Positions 21,042 through 33,700 of a DNA stretch of 64,000 nucleotides are shown here, one piece after another (positions within the stretch are counted from its first letter, which is position 1; every line of letters starts with the position of its first letter). This DNA comes from Hyalella azteca (lineage: Eukaryota > Arthropoda > Malacostraca > Amphipoda > Hyalellidae): assembly GCF_000764305.2 (NCBI RefSeq), contig NW_025939466.1:248001-312000 (forward strand), read 5' to 3'. The notes under the pieces are model-generated. The model saw only the letters and a program-made list of their open reading frames with translations, was not told the origin of the DNA and did no database searches. Position numbers and translations under genes: made by a program.

Positions 21042-23340
21042 AAGCTTCATGGTTGGGCGTCCTTACGGGGCTTTGGACATACAGGTATGTGAATATTCGA
21101 GCCATTCAATGATGTAATAGTTCTATATAGGCCTATATAAGGCACAGTATTTATCCGTATTTCTCGTCTATATCTTGTGTGAGTGATTGGACTCATATAG
21201 CTGCATCTGAAAAATGGTTTTCGATACTTTTTCATACGACTGTTATTTTGAATGGAAGTTTAGTCTTATTTGAATACGATACGGCTTGATTTTGGATGGA
21301 AGGGTAGAATCCGATTAGTGTAAAGTTTTTCTGGTAACAAGATGTCGCGCGAATAGTGGCAGGTTCAGTGTTCATTAAACCACGATTACAGTAAAATACT
21401 TTATTGCACGAGACATCACATTCCAATAAGAGTTTTCTTCAAACATGTGAACTGTAGCACTTGTTCACATTAATGGCTTGACAAATGGGCAGCGATTAGT
21501 TTTCAGTCTACTGGGATAAGCTTCACGAGACACAAGACGCTGCTTTAAAGACCACATTCCTACAGCTACCTTTGTCTACCCGCAATCTCTGACCACGGTT
21601 CAAATACTCTCTAAAACATTCTCACAATTCTAACACTGATCAATTCTAAATTGACAACACATTTATTTACTAAAAATCTAATACATAATAATAAAATGAC
21701 GTTTAATCCATGACCTGTACATATCACCCCCCACCAAGAGAAATCATTTCACTTAAAAACTCGCATATTGTAAATTCAATAATCTGTACACATTACATTT
21801 CAAAATTTAGCTATAATACAGATTTATACAAATCGTAATAATGTTTAACGTATTTACAAATCCTATTTACAAACCACTTGCTCTCACTTAAAAGATCAAT
21901 ACATAATAAATACATCTTCACTGAAATGACAAATCTAACGCAATTTTATTCAGACAGATTATTGCAGTAAAACTTGATCCAGGCATGAACCGGAAGTTTA
22001 TTGTCGACAAATTAATACACGTTTCACAAACTCATTACACTTACACCAAGCAATTACTGACGTCGGCCTTGTTTCCTTGATGCAAATTCTAAAACATTCG
22101 ACTGTATATTGGGGTGACTCGCAACCGGTTCTTATTATAGGCAGCTGTGTCATAATATCAGACGCCTCAACCAAACGTCAGGCTTTTCAGAGATATTCTC
22201 ACATTTCTAACCCTGGTTAATTCTTAATTGGCAACGCATTTATATACTAAAAACCTAATAGCTAACAATAAAATAACATTTATTTCAAGGCCTCTAAAAC
22301 GACAATACTTGCATATGTATAAGCTTACTCCTGAAAGATTTAGAACAGCCACTTTTTGCTTTAACTAACATATTGAAGAGAACAACCATCATTTCTTCTT
22401 TAGTTTATTAAGTATTATAAGGCTGGTTATGTTACACCAAAGATTTCAAATGAATTTTAGCATTTTTTCTTAGTTAGGAGTGTTGCGCTCGAGAAAGTTT
22501 ATTGTATATAAATGAGCAGGAGCAACTTTCCATTTGTCAGTTGTTCTTGTCATGCTTTATGTTTCAACGTTTTGAAGGAAGCTGTTTTTTCTTACTAGCA
22601 ACATTGGAGGAAGCTGCTAGTAAGAATGGTAAAGTCTCATATTTTCTGCCATGAGGATAAGCGACTAGAGCGTCGACTGCTATAAATTAAATTGCTGAAT
22701 TTAAAACTGTTCTGTTGTGTTATTTTCTAAGCGGTGTGCTTGTGGGAAACACGCCTCTTAAATTTTATTTACATGTGCAATCATTGGAGATGGACAAATT
22801 ATAACAAGTGTCTGATGGTTCCGCCTATTTCTTCAATCATTACACTGCCTCCCTTATTATCGCATTATGTTGTTCTAGTTATCTATATTATTCGTATAAA
22901 TTCTTCAGCATAAGTTTCCGTCGTTCTTTTCAGAAACAACTTCGTGGCGAAATAAAGCATCATTTAGTTACCTGTACTTCAACACTGTGGCATATATTAT
23001 ACGTAAATTTAAATTTTCCCCAATCATTTTACAGATATAATACAAAATTAATTACGGCTGCTAACAGATAACTATTCGACCTCACAATTAAATTGACTTC
23101 TTTACATCAATATCCGTTATATTAAACGAAAAACATGTTATGAACACTTCTAAATTACACTAGGTTTGTCACTACATACATTTATAATAATATTGCCTTA
23201 TTATGAAACATGTATCACAGCTCATAAACTAATGTGCAAGTCATATTTTAGATTTCCTTAATAGAATTCGTTGTAATATAATTAGTGCCCCATTAATAAT
23301 TCCTGCATAATCTACATTATGAATCTATGACATGGGTTGT
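21042..23340. other. AT-rich intergenic stretch with a duplicated segment and a possible promoter
   Basis: No gene is recognised. Segments 21600-21720 and 22190-22290 are diverged direct copies (ACTAAAAAxCTAATAxxTAA context). At 22505-22512 TATATAAA precedes a TCAGTT with its A at 22539, a TATA-initiator arrangement with no clear downstream frame. Confidence 0.4.
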
Positions 23341-23344
23341 GTAT

Positions 23345-23970
23345 TAACGTGTCTCACTGAGGGTTGTGTGTTACCGTGTCTCACTGAGGGTTGTGCGTTA
23401 CCGTGTAGGGCGATGTGTTACCGTGTCTGTGGGCGATGTGTTACCGTGTCTAACTGAGGGCGATGTGCTACCGTGTCTCACTGAGGGCGATGTGTTACCG
23501 TGTCTCACTGAGGACGATGTGTTACCGTGTCTCACTGAGGGCGATGTGTTAGCGTGTCTCACTGAGGGCGATGTTTTACCGTGTCTTACTGTGGGCGATG
23601 TGTTACCGTGTCTAACTGGGGCGATGTGTTACCGTGTCTAACTGGGGCGATGTGTTACGGTGTCTCACTGAGGGCGATGTGTTACCGTGTCTTACTTTGG
23701 GCGATGTGTTACCGTGTCTTACTGCGGGCGATGTGTTACCGTGTCTAACTGGTGCGATGTGTTACCGTGTCTTACTGAGGGTTGTGTGTTACCGTGTCTC
23801 ACTGAGCGTTGTGTGATACCGTGTCTCACTGAAAATTGTGTGTTACCGTGTTTCACTGATGATTGTGTGTTACCGTGTCTCACTGAGGGTTGTGCGTTAC
23901 CGTGTCTCACTGAGGTCTGTGTGTTACCGTGTCTCATTGAGGGCTGTGTGTTACCGTGTCTCACTGAGGG
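23345..23970. repeat. Minisatellite, 27-bp unit, about 24 copies
   Basis: The unit is GGGCGATGTGTTACCGTGTC followed by TCACTGA. Because 27 is a multiple of three, one frame reads GDVLPCLTE repeatedly. I regard that frame as a by-product, since others are also open and units vary in length. Confidence 0.95.
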
Positions 23971-24100
23971 CAACGCACCACTCGTTCCAATGAGTCACTA
24001 CGCACCACTCGTTCCAACGAGCCACTACGCACCACTCGTTCCAATGAGCCACTACGCTCCACTCGTTCCAATGAGCCAATACGCACCACTCGTTCCAATA
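23971..24100. repeat. Second minisatellite, also 27-bp unit, about five copies
   Basis: The unit is GCACCACTCGTTCCAATGAG followed by CCACTAC. It abuts the previous array but its sequence is unrelated. Confidence 0.9.
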
Positions 24101-24139
24101 GACCACTTTGTGAATGTTTATTTTCCGTTATTGCTTTAG

Positions 24140-24266
24140 CCAAGTCTTGCACTGAGGACGATGAACCGCGATGCTCCGCTGGATGCCAAGAATCGCTGTT
24201 CTGCACTGAGCCTCGTCGGGATAGCCCCACTCTCTCTGCTGCTCTCTGCGAGCCAGAAGAATTATC
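24140..24266 (+). CDS. Candidate cysteine-rich exon
   Basis: After a good acceptor (TTATTGCTTTAG), one frame reads AKSCTEDDEPRCSAGCQESL then FCTEPRRDSPTLSAALCEPE. The cysteine spacing recalls small arthropod extracellular chitin-binding-like modules. The donor side is weak and no partner exon was found, so it may be fortuitous. Confidence 0.25.
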
Positions 24267-24269
24267 GTT

Positions 24270-24598
24270 AATATATAATTTCTTAACAAATACGTAAATT
24301 CATAAATTTATAACTGGTATAAGATGATGGTGAAAATCCACCATTACCTTACCACGATGGGTCTGCACCTTAAAATAGCCCCTTCACCTGAGAATGAACA
24401 TCATGATCAAAATTCCAGATCTTCATTCTTATTCCTAAGAATATATATCACATCAATATCACATGCAAAGAGTTTGGTGTATAAAAACTATATTAGTCAT
24501 TGTTGAGTGAGAGTACAATAATATGCAGTAAACGCCTCTGGAAAAGACAAACAAAATCCTAGTTTCAAATTTTTAAAACGCAAGTACCGCAAATCTTC
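24270..24598. other. No gene recognised
   Basis: AT-rich, only short frames, ending at the CTTC that abuts the LTR element. Confidence 0.5.
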
Positions 24599-25139
24599 TG
24601 TAGTGACTCGAATTCACATCTCGCACTAGCATTTCTCTCGAATGTCATAATTAATTGTATTAAACCTTCAAACTCGTGATTATCGACCTCTGTAACAGTA
24701 TTTTACTAAATTTCATTTAAACGATTTCATCAATTTCATTTCAAACCATTGTAAAAGTGTACAGTTAGTCAATCATCAATTTTGAGCACGAATAACACTC
24801 GTGTAATTACTAAATAATGAAGTTTAGTAGAGGTCAAATTATTTTATGTTAAATCGTACCATAAAAAATATTGTGAAATTTCTTAAGAACGACAGCGGAG
24901 AACCATTTGCCAAGCGCGCACTAGCTATAGAGCATTTTTCTGAACGACGCGTGGGGTGAACATCTAAAGGGGGTGTTGATCGGCGGATTCCTTCTTCAAC
25001 CCCAATAAACTATCTGAGCTTCACAATCTTCACTCCAACCTAATCGATATAATACCATCTATCAATTAAAGGAGGAGGGACGGCAAAATCTTATTCAATT
25101 TCAACCACAGTTCAGAAAAACCTAAACCCTCCCTCCAAA
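24599..25139 (+). repeat. Left LTR-like direct repeat
   Basis: It is about 541 bp and nearly identical to 27079-27635 apart from one ~30-bp segment near position 100 and scattered substitutions. Confidence 0.85.
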
Positions 25140-26469
25140 GTGGTGACCACCTTCGCTACGAACACCCAACTCGGAAGAAAATCAAGAAAATCCTCACTAT
25201 GAGATAAAATCTACCCTTGAAGTTGCCCATCAACACCCCCGGAAAACCCCTAGGGCCTAATCAACAATTTTCAACCCCCCAACTCTAACGGCCAGAGCAG
25301 ATTGCCAGAATCTTCATTCCTCAAATTTTGTTGCATATCTGCCACCTAGGGAATAAAATTCTTCATGCATTCTGATCCTAGCAAATAAATATATTCAACC
25401 TCTAGATACTTTCCCTTGTTAATTAGGTATACGCTCAAGAAACAACATATCATCACGCCGCTCAAGTACCCTGCCCTGAAAGACCTGCACGTGGAACTTC
25501 AACTCTCACGACCAGACTGGAAAAGGAAGGCTCAACCTTCTGCCTACTGCCCTCAATATCAGCAGCCAAAACTTAAGCAATGAGTGAGTGAAATTCAAGA
25601 AAATTTTTAGTGAAACCAGTGTAGAATTTTTTTTGTGTATTGAGATCAGTGTTGCCATCCTTTCAGTGTAAACTGTGTATCAATATTGTCTCGCACTCGC
25701 AGCATTGCTGCTCTCTTGAGTTTCATTACTAAAACATCCTGTGAAACATGCTTCTAAACGTGCGAATTGACACAGAAAGTTTTCCAATGTGCAAATTGAC
25801 TGAAAGTTCTCAAATGTGCATTTGTGCAAAATACTCTGAAACCTGCTAGAGTGTGAAAAATAACTGAAAATTCATTGCAATGTCACATCTTCAACGTCGA
25901 GTGAAAATAAAAATGTTCGCGACTACTGACAATTTGAAGTACAAACCGCCTGAAATGTGAATCTCTTTAGGTACCATTATGATTTATGCTTCTTGGCATA
26001 TGCTGTGTAGTCGCTTCTCAAAGTTGCCACAAAATCAGCAAAGCCACAGATGTGTTATTTCGTGATGTATTCTGCACTTTTTAACAACATATTTTTTTAT
26101 TGAATGTGTCAGCTAGCAAATTTTTTTACAATTGTTTTGATGCACAAAGCTATAAGTTTCCTATGGAACCTAGCTGCCATAAATTACTCTCAATCTCATA
26201 GCCAAACTACCTGTATAATTAATGAGAAAGTTGTATAACTGGATTCCCTGTTCCACTATCAATTAGTGCTAACGATTGTCATGCCTACAACTTAATCTTT
26301 TCTTTTCTGCCCTATATTTTTTTCCATGGACTGAAATTTGTATTCAGGCACTCTCTTTTACGCCTTACTATGCCTGTTGCAAAATGAAGTCTCACTCTAA
26401 AACCTAACTTGGACAAGTTGAGTGAGAGAACCCTTCATCGAATTGAAGCAAGCTCTGCTTAACCATGTT

Positions 26470-26630
26470 CCGTTGTACTCATCTCACGGTTGTACCAATC
26501 TCTCGGTTGTACTCATCTCTCGGTTGTACCCATCTCTCGGTTGTACCAATCTCTCGGTTGTACCATCTCTCGGTTGTACCCATCTCTCGGTTGTACCCAT
26601 CCTCCGGTTGTACCCATCCCTCGGTTTTAT
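26470..26630. repeat. Minisatellite, unit CTCTCGGTTGTACCCAT
   Basis: About nine copies of a 15-18 bp unit inside the LTR element. It explains the short repetitive frames on both strands here. Confidence 0.9.
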
Positions 26631-27078
26631 GTTATCGATGCTACCTCGCCGCAAACGCGATTCTCTATTAATTACCTCCTCATACGCGTTTCCAAAAGAA
26701 TAATGTCTATGCATTCGTATTTAAAGATTACTGATGTTTATTGACATACACAATGTATGCCCACAAACGTCTGGTAACTTTTTTTGCTCTCTAGAGATGA
26801 AACTTGACGTCGGTCATTCCTTGACCTCTCCTCTCATCCATGATGAAGTATAAATATTGCTCCAGTGTATTTTGATAACATCTCGTTTTATGTCATAATT
26901 GCCTATTGACGCAAATGCTATCGATCCTATATGTATTGCTACAGCACAGGCTACAATGAGTCTCTGCTAATTCAGTACCGGGATGAACGGTATCTTTTTT
27001 GTCGATTTGCATTACTTTTGTGATTGTCATTGTATCTCAATATTTTCTTGGGGAACTCCGTTCTCGCCGGGGAAGTCA

Positions 27079-27635
27079 TGTAGTGACTCGAATCCACATC
27101 TCGCACAAGCATTTCTCTCGAATGTCATAATTAATTGTATTAAACCTTCAAACTCGTGATTATCGACCTCTGTAACAATATCTTACTTAATTATCTTGAT
27201 CTCGCTTATGTATTTCAGATTTCATCAATTTCATTTCAAACCATTGTAAAAGTGCACAGTTAGTTAATCATCAATTTTGAGCACGAATAACACTCGTGTA
27301 ATTACTAAATGATGAAGTTTAGTAAATGTCAAAATTATTTTATGTTAAATCTTACCATAAAAAATATTGTGAAATTTCTTAAGAACGACAGCGGAGAACC
27401 ATTTGCCAAGCGCGCACTAGCTATAGAGCATTTTTCTGAACGACGCGTGGGGTGAACATCTAAAGGGGGTGTTGATCGGCGGATTCCTTCTTCAACCCCA
27501 ATAAACTATCTGAGCTTCACAATCTTCACTCCAACCTAATCGATATAATACCATTTATCAATTAAAGGAGGAGGGACGGTAAAATCTTATTCAATTTCAA
27601 CCACAGTTCAGAAAAACATAAACCCTCCTCCCAAA
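27079..27635 (+). repeat. Right LTR-like direct repeat
   Basis: It is about 557 bp and carries a segment (TTGATCTCGCTTATGTATTT) that is absent from the left copy. It ends 154 bp from the stop of the giant SecA-like frame. Confidence 0.85.
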
Positions 27636-27788
27636 CTTCTACAAGCAAGCTCTGCTTGTGAAGCACCACACAAGAAGCACCTTTTAAGAAATAAGCAGGC
27701 AAATTATATATTTGAAATTAATTTCCTTGATTCGGTTTAGCTCTGTTGATTCGAGCAGGGTAATGACTTTCTCACATGTTGTAAACCC

Positions 27789-30700
27789 TCAAAATACCCC
27801 GAGAAGCCATAGTATTGGAAATTTCGTGCACAATAAAGAAAAAAGATAACGAAATGTTAGGCCCATGAAAGACTTAACTTTCCCCAACAAACTTACCTCA
27901 AAAGAACCTGCAGCTGCAGCATCGTGATTTGCATCAATTCTGATGTCATCGATCATGGCCATATCATCACACTTTACAATCTCCAGTTTTCCTGTCTCGT
28001 CGTGAAACAGTCCAACCGAGAATGAACGTTTGGACGAGTCAGAGTATTTTTTTACGACCCAAGCTTCAGCCGCAATCTCTTCCGAAAAACTTTCAGAGTT
28101 TAGCACTATTTGATCCGCTAATTCAGCTCTAAGTTCAGCGACAGATTTTACAATGCACTTCCTTGCCAGAATTTCGCTGAATGCCTCAAAAACACAACAA
28201 TGTGATCGTCCTTCTATCTTCTTAAACTTGCCATCACTGTTCAAGCAAAGAGCAAAGCTAACCCTCCTCTCACGGTCCTCTTTCACATACATCACTTCAA
28301 CATCATTTTCAACGTCCTCTTGGGTCTTAGTATACTGTAGATCATCTACGAATTTCACCTTGATGCCGTTGGCTTTGGCCAGAGTCGACATTAGTGCAAG
28401 ATTTATTGACTTTCCTTCTCTGATATCATTTGCCATTCGATGGACACTCGGGTCTAATGGTATTCTAGTAGCATCATCAGTGATAGTATTATAATTCAAT
28501 CCATCGTTGCTATGAGTAGTTAAATGATCCCTGGCGTTGCGGTCCAACAGTTGGGTCACGGTTCTGAATTTGCGATAGTTGGCCATGAAGGTCAATTCTT
28601 CTTCTGTCAAACCTGGTTTTACCAACAGTTTCTGGTATTTGATTTCAGCACCGTGATTGGAAATGGAGTCCGTGAGGCCATTCTCAGCCATCGAATAACC
28701 TGGTGGCCATGGCTGCATAAGCAGTGGGTCCATCACTTTCACCAACTGTTGGGCTATCTGGTCTGACACTGACTTGATGACTGTGCTAACGCATTCAAAG
28801 TCACTGTTAACGAATGTATCATACAATTCGTTAGTGAATTCTATGCATTTTTCCAGATCTGCCTTCAGGGTGGAGTATTCTTTAAGTTGTCTAGACAATT
28901 CATCCATAAGTAGTTGTGGCGTTGTCTTCCAATCATGCATCAATTTGTCGATTTTTTCCTTTGTTGTTGTTTTTCCGTCGACCAAAAAGTTGTCATTTTC
29001 ATCAAATATTTCAAGCTCCTTTAGTTTTTTGGCAATTACAATAGCAAAGTCCTTCCTTATCTTCAGGTCTCTTATCAGAATGAGGCTAATTGTTGAGGAA
29101 TATGCGTCAAACACCCGAAGTTTTGTCAGGAGAGCTTCGATTATCTTGTCAGCGAGTATATTTACCTGGTGCAGTCCATTCAGTGTCGTGATGACCTTTG
29201 TTGGAATGCTGGCATTGCCTCCGTTCATGTTCGAGTCCGATAGTACACACTTGATTAATGGCGAACAAATGGAAACATTCTCATTCTTCATAAAATCTGT
29301 GATGACAATGCTGGAAGTTTTTTTCACAATGTTGTCAACTTTGATCTGAAGTCGGTGGGACTTGGCGACCCGATCAATTGCATTCAATTGCCGCAAAATA
29401 ATCACGAGTTCAGGGTGACGTTTAAATGCCGATGTCACTTTTGACTGTACTGACTCACAAATTTTAGGTTTGAGAAGAGCAAAAGAAAAGTCAGACAGGT
29501 GTTGAATGGCGGTGCTCGTGCATTCTTTTGCCACGGCCATCGCAGCTTTTCTGCAAGCTTTACCTGCCAGACTCTTCAGATTCTTGCTTGTATTCAAAAC
29601 CACCTGACCGGCCAATTTTCTATTTACGACGACCTGTACGCCTGCTTGTTCCATCACTTCTCGACCAACTTCGGAAAACACAGCTGAAGAGGCTGCATTC
29701 AGGCCCGTTTCCCAGTAATTAATTCCCATAGTAGCAGCTGAAATCGCCAAACTCACTGTTTTCTGTTTGCTGTAGTCCCTCCAATTGAACTGTCTTGTTT
29801 TATATGCTTTGAATGCCATGGGCAGGTCAGACGCTCCTTCCGTCACAATACCCCAGCCAAATGGGGACCCAAGACCAATGGCTATCAGTACACTTCCAAT
29901 AATAATTTGGGAAATGCCAAGTGCCGCCACTGCAGCCACGCTTCGCCATGGAACGAACAGCTTTTCATTCAGCTCAATGATGTGCTCGAGACCTCTGGCG
30001 GCAAACTGGTCAAGTTCATATGCCGGCGCTGAGCCTTTCGTAAACAAATCGCGCACATTCTTAACACTGGTTATCTCCATGTCTTCTTGTTCCAAGTTAG
30101 CACCATTCAGGATGAATGATACTTCTTTGCTTGATAACTTCTGGAATTCTAAGGAAAACTCAAAATTCTTCTTTCTTAGCTCCTGAATAACTATTTCCGC
30201 AGAGGTTTGGTTTAATTCAGTAAAACTGAGGTCAGCTTTTCCTTTGAGTGCAGCATTGTATACATCATCAATTTCACAAAAGGAAAGAGAAATTGCTGCA
30301 TTTTCACTGCAGTTCTTCACGATCTTATTTGCTTGATCAAACTTCAGGTCGTCAAATCTTACATAGCAGAATGAATGGTCTTCTTTTTGTTCATGCGCTC
30401 GCACTATCAATAACTCCCTATTGAGTTTTTCGTGCACATGATTCTGGCCGACCAACAACGTGCCGCTCGCCAGTGATGCGTCGAGGTTCAATAGATGCAA
30501 CAAATCTGACTTGTTGAGGGCTAGGCCAACGTGAACTAAATTTGAATTGATGGATTGAAGCTTTGCTTCTGCTGCTTTTTGATTCAAATCATGGAATTCA
30601 ACATTTAGAATGACTGATGCCTTACTTAACTTGTTAGTTTTTATCACAATGTCAAAACAAAGGTCGGCGTTTTCCATTTTTCCTTCGACAATCTTGACCA

Positions 30701-33700
30701 ATTGATTGGTTTGCATGCCGTTGAATATTTCCTCAAACTCATCGTCATCATTTGAACGAATCACTAGGCTTATTTTACGTGACTCTGATCGCTCCTGTTT
30801 GAGTTCTAATAAGGCCTTTTCCCCTCTCAGACCTTTCAACTCTTGGTCTGTATTAAAAAAAGCACTGATGACACTTTCGATGTCAACTTTATTCACGTTA
30901 ATTTTGACATCCCTGTACGATTCTTTGGCCAAGGAACTGAATCCGTCGAGTGAAAACTCCGACTTGGCTGATTGAACTAAATTTTTCAGCCCAAATAAGT
31001 TATGTTTCTCATTATGTAAGAGATTTTTATCAAATGCATTGTCTAGAATGATTATAGCTTGATCAATTGTCTTCAAATCCTCCCTTGTGGTTAAATGATT
31101 GAAAGTTAGAGAGTAATTTTCTCCACTGCTCAGTTTCAGGTTTTCATTCTTGAATAGGCATTTCTCTTGATCACTTCTTTCAAGGTCATTGTGGTGGGTG
31201 ATGGTTTCTAGAATGCCCGGCTTGCCAGCTGTGACTTCGTGGCGCTTGACTGCTACCAGGTCAATCATCCGCTTTGACCTTTTCAGAGCGTTTATGGAGG
31301 ACTCGATGCCGTTCATGTAAGAACCGATTATTGAGGCTTGTGTGTTCAACTGGTTATACAGCGGGCTGTCGACAAACCCAGCCTGCCTCTGCTCTAAGAG
31401 CAATTGTGTGGCATTGAGTACACTCATTTCATTTGCAAGGCACTTCAACGCTACTTTAAACGATGACAGTGCCTCATCTTTGTATCCCTTCTCTTTCAGG
31501 AGTAACTTGCACCAGGCAATGCCCACATGTGCTGCTCCGGGTGAGAACACATCTTTTTCCTCTTGTGAAACTTCTACTGATTTTGACGATGTTTTCAGCC
31601 TTTTTCTCTGATTGGAATGGTCCAAATGCACCGCTTTTTGGAAGAACCCGAGGGCTTCATTGGTGTTGGAGGTAGGCACGGTCCCTGTATTCACAAGCAT
31701 GTCATTAGCAATTGTTATGAGGTAGTACGGATTCTTGAAAAGCTGATTTTTTCTGAAGTAAATTCGAAGCTGATCAATTAGAGCTCTGCATTTGTCTTCT
31801 GCTTCTTCACATTTTATCTCGTAATTATCCAGTTTTCTTAGGAAGGCAGCCCATTGCTCTTCCAAAGCTGCCAGCATGCAAAGCTCATAAACAGTTGGCT
31901 CACCCTCAGTAAACCAATTACGCACTATGCTGAGTTTGCTACGAGTTTCTTTTCTTATCTGAACTCGCACCTCATTCAAGAAGGAGCAAAATATGTCAAA
32001 GAGTTCGTCTTTCACTTGTATGAGTTTGAGTTCATGGTTTTGGAAGGTGTGGAGTTGCTCGGATTCTATTATGTCTCTTTGCTCTTTCATAGTTTTATTG
32101 GACATTCCTATTGTATTTCCGCGAAAACCATCCCCATTTTGGGCATTCAGGATCATGATACCAGTGCCACGTCTGCCCTGCCGGGCCGTCCTGCCAAAAG
32201 CTTGATCTTCGACCCTCTGGTTGGTTGGCATGAACGTCAGAATGACGTGCAACCCGCCAGTGGCCTCGATTTCATCTGTTCGTATGTCGGTGCCGCGTCC
32301 AGCTAAGTTTGTGGCGATGATGACTTGTCCAGGCCGAATTTTTTCGATATTTTTCTCTTGATTCACATCATTAATAGTGTACAGCTTGAGCGAGTGCGGG
32401 TGCAGTTTATTTTTTACCAGATCACTAACTTGAACGGCACTTTCGATTGTTTCACAGACAACTAAAATTCCTCGTTTTTTTTTAGACTCCAGCACAATGT
32501 TGGCCGCGATTTCTTCCATCCAACTATCCTCATCTTCCACAACAATAGATTCAAGTTGCAGGAATAGTTTCTTACGTTTCTCTGGGATGTTGAGAAGTTG
32601 TACCGAGTAGACGCTTTTCAGCAGCTTCCTCGCAGCCTTTGACCCAAGAGTTCCGGTTAGACCACACACATGTTCATATTTATGAACGAGTCCCACATTG
32701 GAAAGGAAATTGGTGATTAGCGTTTCGCTGGTCATTTTCAAATTGTGCTTTAGTTGAAGAAACTGTTGAAGCCCATCACCCCAGCTTGTAAAACTTTGAA
32801 CTATGCCGGTGTTGTGGTAGTCAACAGGTTTAATTTTCCCGTCCTGTACTATATACTGCACATTTTCCTGGAAGCGTAAGGCTTCCACAGCATTTTTAAT
32901 CCACTCAGACTTTTGATTTTCTATGAAATTTGCGAAATGTCTTGGAATATAAATCGTATTTTGCTCCATCACGTCGTTAAGATAAAACATTAGAGAGTTT
33001 CTAAGGAACTCATCCAAGTCTTCAACAGCCTCAGCAAGTGGACTTCGGCCTCTAACTTGTGCAAAGTGGACTTCCAAGTCAGGGATTTTCATGATATCGC
33101 CATTTGCATCAGCATACTCCAAAGTGAAGGCGCCATCATCAAACCCTAGGGTACCCTTAACGAAGTACAACTTGTTGTTGACCATAAATAACCTGCTTTT
33201 GATCGAAACCAGGTGCTGCCAAATAAAGACATAAAGCGCTTGAAGATGGTCAATCCCTGGGACAGTTGAGGAAAGGCGAGCAATTTTTGAACTGTCGTCT
33301 ATCAACATGCTATCTACCTCGTCCACAATAGCCACACATAAATTCCTATCACCTAAAGTGTCCAACTTGCTGTAGTTGTCTCTTAGTATGTCAAACTGAA
33401 ACTGTGACATCTCACCATATACTATGTTAGCCGAATAGCAATCCTTCTTGCCTTTCAGGTAGATAGTTTTGTCACTGTTGTCAGAGCATTTGAGGTTAAA
33501 CATTTTGTATAACTTTGCTTGCTGCTTAGCATCCCTTTCAGCTAAAATTGGTGAGCTGGTGAGGATGTCCACATTTTTGCCTCTTAGAGAATATATTATG
33601 GCTAGGATAGAAATGATTGTAGACTTCCCTTCACCAGTAGCTACTTCTAGTAACTTACCGTTGTTACTTCCGACTGTTTTCAATGCTATTAAACTGCACA

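Larger units (their letters stand above)
24599..27635 (+). mobile_element. Non-autonomous LTR retrotransposon (TRIM/LARD-like)
   Basis: Two direct repeats (24599-25139 and 27079-27635) both begin TGTAGTGACTCGAA and end CCAAA. They enclose 1.9 kb with no gag or pol. The left repeat is followed by GTGGTGACC, a plausible primer-binding site, and the right one is preceded by a purine-rich GCCGGGGAAG. CTTC flanks both outer ends as a candidate 4-bp target duplication. AATAAA within the repeats supports plus orientation. Confidence 0.75.

Noticed and set aside
22808..23071. 87-codon plus-strand frame
   Set aside because: AT-rich hydrophobic composition with no recognisable domain or exon signals.
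23345..24100. Regular repeats as a possible CRISPR array
   Set aside because: Units are directly abutting with no unique spacers, and the context is eukaryotic; it is a minisatellite.
23366..24139. Repetitive frames (GDVLPCLTE) as a real protein
   Set aside because: A 27-bp period keeps several frames open on both strands, and length-variant units change the frame.
26422..26744. Overlapping frames on both strands in the CTCTCGGTTGTACCCAT array
   Set aside because: By-products of the minisatellite.
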